From Vibrio chagasii (GTDB lineage: Bacteria > Pseudomonadota > Gammaproteobacteria > Enterobacterales > Vibrionaceae), in NCBI GenBank assembly GCA_041879415.1, contig CP090852.1:248001-312000 (forward strand): a stretch of DNA of 64,000 nucleotides, given 5' to 3'. A model generated the notes under the pieces. It did not search any database. It saw nothing but the letters and a program-made list of their open reading frames with translations, and was not told the DNA's origin. Below are positions 44,547 through 51,610 of the stretch, piece by piece (position 1 is the stretch's first letter; every line of letters starts with the position of its first letter). A program made the translations under genes and the position numbers.

Positions 44547-46286
44547 ATGACTAAAAAGAATAAGCCGACAAAGATTGTGTTGGCACACATCAACGACACC
44601 CACTCATACTTTGAACCAACGTCATTACAGCTATCACTTAAAATGAACAACCACATCATTGAACCTTATGTCAGTGCCGGTGGTTTCGCTCGAATTGCAA
44701 CACGCTTTAAACAGATTCAACAAGACGCTCAGCGGCAAAAGGTTGGAACCCTTTTTCTTCATGCTGGGGACTGCTTTCAAGGCACTTTGTACTTCTCACT
44801 CTTCAAAGGTAAAGCCAACGCCGATCTACTCAATGCGCTGAATATAGACGCAATGACCCTTGGCAATCACGAGTTGGACATGGGTAATGAACCTGTGGCT
44901 ATGTTCGCAAAGAAGATCCAATTTCCACTCCTAGCTGGTAACTGGAATTTGTCGAATGAGAATATCAATAAAACTCATACGTTAGCGGACAACGAAATTG
45001 TTAAGCCTTACTTAACTGAAACACGAAGTGCTTCTTTTATAACTAAGGAGTTCGATGGCGAAAAAGTCGCTATTTTCGGCTTGAGCATCGATAAGATGGC
45101 AAGCATTGCAAACCCTGATATCGATACACCATTTGAAAATGCCCTAGAAACAGCGAAAGCGACCATAGAACAGATTCATAAAGCCGGTATCAATAAAATT
45201 GTGTTACTAAGCCACCTCGGTTACGAAGCCGATTTAGAGCTTGCAGCTAATGTATCTGGTATTGGCGTGATTGTTGGCGGGCACAGCCACCGATTACAAG
45301 GGGACTTCTCAGATATCGGCCTGGTTAAGGACGATGACTACGGCGTTAAAGTGGACGACACCTACGTCGTGCAAGCAGGCTTCCACGCGATGAGCCTCGG
45401 CCATTGCGAAATAGAGTTTGACTCACAAGGTAAAGTGATTCAGTTCAAAGGTAAAAATGAATTACTGTTAGGGCGTCGACTGTTTATAGATGCTAAGTTG
45501 AGTGAGGTTGGGCAGGACGATGCTCATGATATGGCCTGTGAGTATCTTAATAATCACCCGAACATCTCGGTGTGTAAGAAAGATCCTGAGCTGCAAAGCA
45601 TCCTTACGGACAAGTATCAGCCTAGGGTCCGTAAACTGCAGCAACAAGTAATTGCTCATGCAGACACCAAACTTCGCCATGTTCGAATCCCTGACGAAAA
45701 CGGTCCAAGCCAACTTGCACCGCTCGTCGCACAATCATTCCACTATTTAATGAACAAAAAAGGTCATCAGGTAGACTTCGCCATCCATAACTCTGGTGGG
45801 GTAAGAAACTCACTTAATAGTGGTGATGTGTCCGTTGCCGATATTGCCGGAAAGCTACTACCGTTTGCCGTACCTATTGGAATGTATGAGATAAGAGGCG
45901 AGACCATTGCCGCTATGCTAGAAGGTGCCATTAATAATGCGTTGGATAACGGCGTAGTGGGGACAGGATCGGGCAGCTTTCCTTATACCCATAACTTAAG
46001 GTTTTGTTACCACAAAGAAGCGCCAATCGGGCATCGTATCCATCACTTGGAAATTCATTCAGAAGAGTCAGGTTGGCAGCCAGTTTCCCGTGAACGTATT
46101 TACCGAGGTGCATCTTCGGCTTACACAATGAAAGGAAAAGAGGGTTACAACGCTGTACTGGATATGATTGGTGACGGTATCGTAACGACTTACTCGATGG
46201 CCGACTGTTTTATTGCGTTCTTACAAGACAATCCAGAGTCACTAAAATATAAAGAGCCACTAAATTGCATGGAGTGTTTTAGGTAA
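44547..46286 (+). CDS. 5'-nucleotidase/metallophosphatase (UshA-like, no signal peptide)
   Basis: 579-aa bifunctional 5'-nucleotidase family protein. The N-terminal metallophosphatase has HINDTHSYF (about 14-22), HAGDCFQGT, GNHELDMG and GGHSHRL. The C-terminal 5'-nucleotidase domain starts around residue 350 and includes HNSGGVRNSL and RGETIAAMLEGA. The ATG at 44547 follows AGAGAGAAG. There is no N-terminal signal peptide (MTKKNKPTKIVLAH), unlike periplasmic UshA, so it may act inside the cell. Substrate (nucleotide, UDP-sugar or other) unknown. Confidence 0.88.
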   Translation: MTKKNKPTKIVLAHINDTHSYFEPTSLQLSLKMNNHIIEPYVSAGGFARIATRFKQIQQDAQRQKVGTLFLHAGDCFQGTLYFSLFKGKANADLLNALNIDAMTLGNHELDMGNEPVAMFAKKIQFPLLAGNWNLSNENINKTHTLADNEIVKPYLTETRSASFITKEFDGEKVAIFGLSIDKMASIANPDIDTPFENALETAKATIEQIHKAGINKIVLLSHLGYEADLELAANVSGIGVIVGGHSHRLQGDFSDIGLVKDDDYGVKVDDTYVVQAGFHAMSLGHCEIEFDSQGKVIQFKGKNELLLGRRLFIDAKLSEVGQDDAHDMACEYLNNHPNISVCKKDPELQSILTDKYQPRVRKLQQQVIAHADTKLRHVRIPDENGPSQLAPLVAQSFHYLMNKKGHQVDFAIHNSGGVRNSLNSGDVSVADIAGKLLPFAVPIGMYEIRGETIAAMLEGAINNALDNGVVGTGSGSFPYTHNLRFCYHKEAPIGHRIHHLEIHSEESGWQPVSRERIYRGASSAYTMKGKEGYNAVLDMIGDGIVTTYSMADCFIAFLQDNPESLKYKEPLNCMECFR

Positions 46287-46365
46287 ACATTCGCAAAATG
46301 AACCATTTATAAAATTGGCACTGTTTATGCTTAGTTTCTAGGGCAAGTTCCTGTGGAGGCAAAGC

Positions 46366-46461
46366 ATGAATAGGAAAGATTGGTTGGATGCAGCCGCTGT
46401 TGTTGGCTGGGTTTCTGTTTGGTCTGCATTGGTATATCTCGTTCCAATGGCGGGCATATAG
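46366..46461 (+). CDS. Small membrane protein, 31 aa
   Basis: A 32-codon frame (with stop) with a strong ribosome-binding site, GGAGG 6 bases before the ATG. The peptide is MNRKDWLDAAAVVGWVSVWS followed by ALVYLVPMAGI. The first six residues are charged and the rest is one hydrophobic TM helix of about 22 residues, giving a probable single-pass protein with the N-terminus in the cytoplasm. It lies 80 bases after the nucleotidase gene; whether it shares that transcript is unknown. No family recognised. Confidence 0.65.
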   Translation: MNRKDWLDAAAVVGWVSVWSALVYLVPMAGI

Positions 46462-46605
46462 CATACCTAGGCTCAGCATCTTAACGAGACTCAATAACTG
46501 AACGAATGGTATTTAACGTGTTGTTAGCAAGCTTCAGAGCGAGCTATCACCATGGTTGTATTGTCGGAATCAATACGAGTCTCTTATTGACAGACGGGCA
46601 CAAAT

Positions 46606-46632
46606 AAAAAAGGAGCGCTTTGCTCCTTTTTT
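46606..46632. terminator. Terminator upstream of the alx leader
   Basis: AAAAAAGGAGC (46606-46616) pairs with GCTCCTTTTTT (46622-46632) around a 5-base loop. It ends transcripts coming from the nucleotidase/small-protein side. Confidence 0.85.
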
Positions 46633-46686
46633 ATTAATTTCTGAAAATTTATCTAGACGAAACAAAGTTTGCGGAATATTATCCAC

Positions 46687-46796
46687 GCGTTTGGGGAGTA
46701 GTTAGCGCAAGTTTACGTATCGTCATCTCGTTAGGCCAAGTGTCTATCCGGTGCGTAAAGGTGAAATCCCATATTTCACTTCAACGAGACCAACGC
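46687..46796 (+). ncRNA. yybP-ykoY (manganese) riboswitch aptamer
   Basis: The leader of alx shows the family hallmarks: GGGGAGTAG at the 5' side (46693-46701) and ACGAGACC at the 3' side (46784-46791). These are closed by P1, formed from GCGTTTGG (46687-46694) and CCAACGC (46790-46796). An internal helix GGTGAAAT/ATTTCACT (46760-46767 with 46773-46780) is evident. Members of this family bind Mn2+ (and respond to alkaline pH at E. coli alx). Function as ON switch is by family. Confidence 0.8.
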
Positions 46797-46839
46797 AATC
46801 ACAATCAAGATCCGTCGTGGAGCTTGATATGTTTTGTTT

Positions 46840-46874
46840 GCGGAAGGTCTTTGAACAGTTCTTCCGCCCGGAGG
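46840..46874 (+). promoter_or_regulatory. Expression-platform hairpin and ribosome-binding site of alx
   Basis: GCGGAAG (46840-46846) pairs with CTTCCGC (46861-46867), ending three bases before the Shine-Dalgarno GGAGG (46870-46874). Folding of this stem beside the RBS is a likely output of the riboswitch. Confidence 0.6.
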
Positions 46875-46878
46875 AATA

Positions 46879-47880
46879 ATGAACTCAACTCAATCTCTAT
46901 TATCTACCAATAGTGAATCCTTTTTTTCATCGCCAATCATGACGACGTATGTGGGCTTTTTCCTGCTGACGGTCATTCTCGTTTCTATTGATATTTATCA
47001 GACTCGTGGTGGCAACGTCACAATCAGAAAAGCGGCAATCTGGAGTGTTTTCTGGTTCTTGCTAGCATTCTTGTTTGCAGGCTCTATCTACCTGTTTTGG
47101 GATATTTACGCGCCAAACAGTGATTACACAGCGCAGAAAGCGACCGTGTCATTTATCACTGGTTACTTGTTGGAAAAATCACTTAGTGTCGATAACTTAT
47201 TCGTGTTTGCGATGATCTTCGCGCAATACCAAGTTCCTGAACACCTAAGACCTCGTGCGCTTCTTTGGGGTGTTATTGGTGCGTTGGTGTTACGTGCAAT
47301 CATGATCGCGTTAGGCGCGCAATTACTCGCTGAATACCACTGGGTGCTTTATGTGTTTGCTGCGTTCCTAATTGGTACAGGAATCAAACTAGCATTAGAC
47401 AAGGGCGAAGAGGAGAGTGTGAATACACTACCTGAAAAGCTACTTCGAAAAATTATGCCGGTGACAGAAGATTTCCATGGCCCGGCATTGATGATCAAAC
47501 AAGGTGCAAAATGGGTGCTTACACCAATGATGTTGGTGATAGGTGCGATAGCGGTTATGGACGTAATGTTTGCTTTGGACTCTATCCCTGCAATTTTCGC
47601 GGTAACGCAAGAACCATTCCTGGTACTTGCAGCTAACGTGTTTGCATTGCTTGGCTTACGTTCTTTGTACTTTGTACTGCAAGGTATGATGGACAAGTTC
47701 ATCTACTTGAAGCCTGCACTTTCATTCATCATGGTGTTCATTGGTGTGAAAATGCTATTGGTTGATAGCGAGTGGGCTATCCCGACATACTGGTCTTTAG
47801 CGGTATTGGTTTCTACCATGACGATTGCGGTTATAGCGTCGATTTATGCAAAGAAGCCAGCTATTGAACAAGTAAATTAA
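46879..47880 (+). CDS. alx: Alx/TerC-family membrane protein (manganese exporter type)
   Basis: Inner-membrane protein of 333 aa with about nine TM helices. Family signatures are LLEKSLSVDNLFVFAMIF (conserved Asp) and DVMFALDSIPAIFAVT (second acidic motif). It is preceded by a yybP-ykoY Mn riboswitch, the same layout as E. coli alx, which supports a role in Mn2+ handling. The ATG at 46879 has GGAGG at ideal spacing. A terminator follows at 47967-47991. Confidence 0.92.
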   Translation: MNSTQSLLSTNSESFFSSPIMTTYVGFFLLTVILVSIDIYQTRGGNVTIRKAAIWSVFWFLLAFLFAGSIYLFWDIYAPNSDYTAQKATVSFITGYLLEKSLSVDNLFVFAMIFAQYQVPEHLRPRALLWGVIGALVLRAIMIALGAQLLAEYHWVLYVFAAFLIGTGIKLALDKGEEESVNTLPEKLLRKIMPVTEDFHGPALMIKQGAKWVLTPMMLVIGAIAVMDVMFALDSIPAIFAVTQEPFLVLAANVFALLGLRSLYFVLQGMMDKFIYLKPALSFIMVFIGVKMLLVDSEWAIPTYWSLAVLVSTMTIAVIASIYAKKPAIEQVN

Positions 47881-48192
47881 AACAAATATAACTTATCGAA
47901 AACTCGATAACTAACACGTGGTCAATGAAGCAAGAAATTTATTTATGTAAATTTTATGTGACATTGGCCACTTTTGTTTGTGGTCTTTTTAGACTAAATG
48001 CATGATTTAAGCATTATAATGAATTATTAGTCAGCTTTGATGAATAGGTATTTTGGGGTCTTGTTAATGGTTTGTTTTATTAGAAAAACTAATCTCAAAA
48101 TCTAAATTTAGTCATTTTTTAACCTGCAAAAGATCACTTATTATTCTTGTCATCAGAACGAAACATACAAACAAATTTATAGAGAGGCAATC
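47881..48192. other. Gap between alx and the DUF1127 gene
   Basis: 312 AT-rich bases. Contents: the inverted pair TTATCGA/TCGATAA right after alx, the alx terminator, and an AT-rich leader of about 200 bases for the DUF1127 gene. No sRNA recognised. Confidence 0.4.
47967..47991 (+). terminator. Terminator of alx
   Basis: GGCCAC (47967-47972) pairs with GTGGTC (47981-47986), with one G-U, followed by TTTTT. A longer pairing of GTGGTCAATG with CATTGGCCAC further upstream is also possible. Confidence 0.7.
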
Positions 48193-48381
48193 ATGGCTCA
48201 AGCAGTACAAATGAATACTATCGCTGTTCCTAACTCTATGGATAAGAAGACCTACTCGGTTAACTTCAAAGGATTGATTGCACACATTTTTGATATTCTT
48301 TTCGTAGACAACTCTCCACGTAGTTACTACGCAAGCGACCTATCTGGTCACATGCAGCGCGATATCGGTATTAACCGTTAA
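48193..48381 (+). CDS. DUF1127-family small protein
   Basis: 62-aa protein. Its C-terminal end SDLSGHMQRDIGINR matches the DUF1127 (YjiS-like) signature, which is thought to bind RNA or modulate metabolism in some bacteria. The ribosome-binding site GAGAGG and the gene's strong terminator suggest high expression. No membrane segment. Function here unknown. Confidence 0.8.
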   Translation: MAQAVQMNTIAVPNSMDKKTYSVNFKGLIAHIFDILFVDNSPRSYYASDLSGHMQRDIGINR

Positions 48382-48421
48382 TCTAAGCGTAAACGCATAG
48401 AATAAAAGAAATAAAGAATTT

Positions 48422-48452
48422 AAAAACGCCAGCTCCTCAAGCTGGCGTTTTT
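48422..48452 (+). terminator. Terminator of the DUF1127 gene
   Basis: Long GC-rich stem AAAAACGCCAGC/GCTGGCGTTTTT (48422-48433 with 48441-48452). Confidence 0.93.
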
Positions 48453-48532
48453 GTATCTAAATAACTTGGTTTCTGAAAGAAAGAGTTATGTGCCGCGGTC
48501 TTTAGATAAGTAGCTTCTATAAGGATCACGGT

Positions 48533-49273
48533 ATGTCACACGCCAAATACAACTCACGATTGATTAAACTCTGCTTATTTGCCTTACCGATCGGCTTTTA
48601 CTCTACAGTGTCGGCAGCGCAAACTTGGAGCCACGAAGGGCAACCAGCACAGGTTATTGAACTGTTCACGTCAGAAGGTTGTTCTAGTTGTCCTCCCGCA
48701 GATGCGTATCTAAGTACATTTGAAGACGACCCAGCACTTTGGACACAAGTTATTCCTCTTGCGTATCACGTCGACTATTGGGATTACTTAGGGTGGGGAG
48801 ATAAATTCGCGAGTAAGGCCTTTAGTCAGAAACAACGACTATACAAAGCATACGGGGTAACAAGCGGGGTCTATACGCCGGGTTTTGTTGTTGACGGTAA
48901 GGAGTGGCGTGGCTACTTCAACTGGCTCGACCGTACATTGCCTTCACTCCCACAACAAAATAATCCCAAGCTGACGGTAAATCATACAGGCGAGACCTTC
49001 AGCGTGAGTTACGAAGGTAAAGGTGACTATGCGGCTCATATCGCTCTATTGGCGATGAATGAAGTCACGAGTGTTAAAGCTGGTGAAAACAGAGGTAAGA
49101 AGTTAGAGCACGATTTCGTCGTAGTTTACGATGGTTACCAGCGTGGTGAATCGAAATGGCAATTCAATGTGGATTTCACGCCGTTAGTCGCCAAACCCGA
49201 TGCCATTGCAGTGTGGCTAACAAAGCCCAACTCGTATGCACCTGAACAAACGGTAGCAGGGTGGTTAAACTAG
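48533..49273 (+). CDS. DUF1223-family thioredoxin-like protein
   Basis: 246-aa exported protein. A signal peptide (about 1-29, LCLFALPIGFYSTVSA) precedes a thioredoxin-like fold. Its motif is IELFTSEGCSSCPPADAYL, where CSSC replaces the usual CxxC. Family features also include PLAYHVDYWDYLGWGDKFAS, GVYTPGFVVDGKEWRG. Probably periplasmic. Function of the family is not known; redox activity is inferred from the CxxC. Ribosome-binding site AAGGATC is suitable. Confidence 0.88.
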   Translation: MSHAKYNSRLIKLCLFALPIGFYSTVSAAQTWSHEGQPAQVIELFTSEGCSSCPPADAYLSTFEDDPALWTQVIPLAYHVDYWDYLGWGDKFASKAFSQKQRLYKAYGVTSGVYTPGFVVDGKEWRGYFNWLDRTLPSLPQQNNPKLTVNHTGETFSVSYEGKGDYAAHIALLAMNEVTSVKAGENRGKKLEHDFVVVYDGYQRGESKWQFNVDFTPLVAKPDAIAVWLTKPNSYAPEQTVAGWLN

Positions 49274-49463
49274 GTCTGCGCAAAGCAAATCTACGGCAAA
49301 CAACCTATGGCGACGATAAAGCTGGTCGCGCTGTCGTTCTTCATAGAGTGTGAATTGGTTAAATTTGCTGTAACTGGTGAGAAAGAGGCGATTTAGTTAC
49401 GTAATAGTGCTGAAGTACGTTAATATAGCGCGCTATTATTTTAGCTTTGAGTTCCTGCAATTA

Positions 49464-50753
49464 ATGACTAACACCACGACACCAACCAACTTCTCTGATC
49501 TTGGCTTAATTTCTCCACTGATGGCTCGCCTTACAGAGCTTGAATATCAACAGCCAACAGCTATCCAAGCGCAAGTTATTCCTAGTGTGTTAGCAGGACG
49601 CGATTTGATTGCAGGCGCGAATACTGGCTCTGGTAAAACCGCTGCATTTGCACTTCCACTTTTACAACAGATCCACGAAGGCGCACCTTTAGACCGTCGT
49701 TCGGGCAAAGGTAACTTCGTTTCTGGTCTTATCTTAGTTCCTACTCGTGAACTGGCGAAGCAAGTTGCTGACAGCGTTAAGTCTTACGCTGTTCACTTTA
49801 ACGGCGCGATTAAGACCGTTTGTGTATTTGGTGGTGTGTCTGTGAACACGCAGATGCAAGCGTTACGCGGTGGTACGGATATCTTAGTGGCGACGCCAGG
49901 CCGTCTGCTTGACCTAATCTCAAGCAACGCAATCAAGCTTGATAAAGTCAAAACATTAGTGCTTGATGAAGCCGACCGTATGTTAAGCCTTGGCTTTACA
50001 GAAGAACTAGGCGCTATCTTGAAGCTATTGCCAAACAAGAAGCAAACTCTGTTGTTCTCAGCAACCTTCCCGGAGCAAGTTCAAGCTCTAACTGAAGAGC
50101 TACTTAATGACCCTCTAGAGGTTCAACTGCAAAGCGCGAACGCAAGTACATTGGTTCAGCGTGTATTCGAAGTAGAAAAAGGTCGTAAAACCGCTCTATT
50201 AGCGCATTTAATTAAACAACACGAATGGCGCCAAGCTCTGATCTTCGTGAATGCAAAGAACAGCTGTGAACACCTAGCAGACAAGCTTTATAAGCGCGGT
50301 ATTATTGCAGAAGTCTTCCACGGCGATAAAGGACAGGGTTCTCGTACTCGTATCCTAGAAGATTTCAAATCTGGCGAGATCGACGTTTTGATCGCGACAG
50401 ACATCGCAGCACGTGGTCTGGATATCGAAAAACTTCCAGTTGTTATCAACTTTGATTTACCGCGTAGCCCATCAGATTACATGCACCGTATTGGCCGAAG
50501 TGGTCGTGCCGGTGAGGTTGGCTTAGCGCTATCTCTGATCGATCACGAAGACTACCATCATTTCAAAATCATCGAGAAGAAGAACAAGATTCGTCTTGAG
50601 CGTGAGCAAATCGAAGGCTTTGAAGTCGATGCAGAAGCGGTAGCTGAACTGATTGCAGCGCTTAAACCTGTTGCGCCGCCTGCTGGCACAGGCAAGAAGA
50701 AAAAGAAGAAGAAAGCGGCACAAAACCAAGATGTGTGGCTGAAAAACAACTAA
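49464..50753 (+). CDS. rhlE: DEAD-box RNA helicase, RhlE type (second copy)
   Basis: 429-aa ATP-dependent RNA helicase with all motifs in order: GANTGSGKTAAFALP (motif I), PTRELAKQ, VLDEADRMLSLGF, LLFSATFPEQ, and HRIGRSGRAGEVG. The C-terminus is a lysine tract (KKKKKKKAAQNQ). I start at the ATG at 49464; the upstream in-frame start at 49377 adds an unrelated leader. It differs from the copy at 27080 (motif I GANTGSGKT versus GAQTGTGKT), so these are paralogs, not recent duplicates. Confidence 0.88.
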   Translation: MTNTTTPTNFSDLGLISPLMARLTELEYQQPTAIQAQVIPSVLAGRDLIAGANTGSGKTAAFALPLLQQIHEGAPLDRRSGKGNFVSGLILVPTRELAKQVADSVKSYAVHFNGAIKTVCVFGGVSVNTQMQALRGGTDILVATPGRLLDLISSNAIKLDKVKTLVLDEADRMLSLGFTEELGAILKLLPNKKQTLLFSATFPEQVQALTEELLNDPLEVQLQSANASTLVQRVFEVEKGRKTALLAHLIKQHEWRQALIFVNAKNSCEHLADKLYKRGIIAEVFHGDKGQGSRTRILEDFKSGEIDVLIATDIAARGLDIEKLPVVINFDLPRSPSDYMHRIGRSGRAGEVGLALSLIDHEDYHHFKIIEKKNKIRLEREQIEGFEVDAEAVAELIAALKPVAPPAGTGKKKKKKKAAQNQDVWLKNN

Positions 50754-50781
50754 ATTGAAAACATTTTGATAGTAGATACAA

Positions 50782-50807
50782 AAAAGGCGCTCAATCGAGC
50801 GCCTTTT
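50782..50807. terminator. Convergent terminator between rhlE and phnA-like genes
   Basis: Perfect 11-bp stem (50782-50792 with 50797-50807), loop AATC, with A-run left and T-run right. Confidence 0.92.
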
Positions 50808-50833
50808 ATTTTTCTATCAGACTTAATGCGAGA

Positions 50834-51391
50834 TTACTTCTTACGACAGAACTCAGCGATTACGTACATTGATTGACCACCGTTAGTTTTACCAGAAACA
50901 AGCTTAGGGTCGTCACCAACGCTGATACCGCGGATTACCGTACCTTGCTTAATTACTTGGTTAGTACCTTTAACTGGAAGATCTTTGATTACTGTTACGT
51001 CGTCACCTTTTTTTAGTTCAACGCCGTTGCAATCAAGAGGCTTGTCATCAGCAGACATGCCAATTTGTGCCCATACTGATGTTTCTTCTTCCATGTACAT
51101 CATATCTAGCGCGTCTTGAGCCCAGCTCTCTGAGTTAAGACGAGTTAGTTGTCGCCATGCTGTTACTTGAACAGGGGCTTCTTGGCTCCACATGCTGTCA
51201 GTTAGGCAGCGCCAGTGGTTAATATCTTTAGGCTCGTCAATCTCACCAAGACATTTGTCACATACCATGATGCCGTGATCCACTGTTACGTGGCTGTGTG
51301 GCGGTACTGCGTATGCAGTAAGAGAAGAATCAGAACCACATAGTTCACATTTAGATTGGCAGCGTTCTAGCATAGTAGCTTCAGAAGACAT
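50834..51391 (-). CDS. PhnA/YjdM-type zinc-ribbon protein
   Basis: 185-aa protein. The N-terminal zinc-ribbon region has CQSKCELCGS (about 10-19) and VCDKCLGEI (about 43-51). The C-terminal PhnA domain covers about 115-185, with KPLDCNGVELKKGDDVTVIKDLPVKG. It is longer than E. coli YjdM (111 aa) because of an inserted middle region. The family name PhnA is historic and does not prove phosphonate metabolism. Single gene with its own leader. Confidence 0.87.
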   Translation of the reverse strand: MSSEATMLERCQSKCELCGSDSSLTAYAVPPHSHVTVDHGIMVCDKCLGEIDEPKDINHWRCLTDSMWSQEAPVQVTAWRQLTRLNSESWAQDALDMMYMEEETSVWAQIGMSADDKPLDCNGVELKKGDDVTVIKDLPVKGTNQVIKQGTVIRGISVGDDPKLVSGKTNGGQSMYVIAEFCRKK

Positions 51392-51566
51392 AATGGACTC
51401 ACATTTATTAGGTATTAATTTACGGGGCTATTATCCACTTTATTTACAATAAAGAAAGAGGTCGTACGGTATTCTGTCTTGATTAATTTTAGCTGAGATC
51501 AACCATTTGTGTTTTAAAGTTTTATGCAAACGGTTAACTAGGCTTAGGTAAAAATTGCGGATACAA

Positions 51567-51592
51567 AAATGCCAGCGGTTAGGCTGGCATTT
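51567..51592 (-). terminator. Terminator of volA
   Basis: AAATGCCAGC (51567-51576) pairs with GCTGGCATTT (51583-51592). On the minus strand it is followed by TTTGTATCC, an acceptable U-tract. Confidence 0.85.
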
Positions 51593-51610
51593 GGTTTCAG
51601 TGAAGGAGAG

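Larger units (their letters stand above)
46462..46878. other. Gap containing a terminator and the alx leader
   Basis: 417 bases. It holds the terminator at 46606-46632, then the riboswitch aptamer (46687-46796) and the hairpin with ribosome-binding site leading to alx. Confidence 0.7.
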
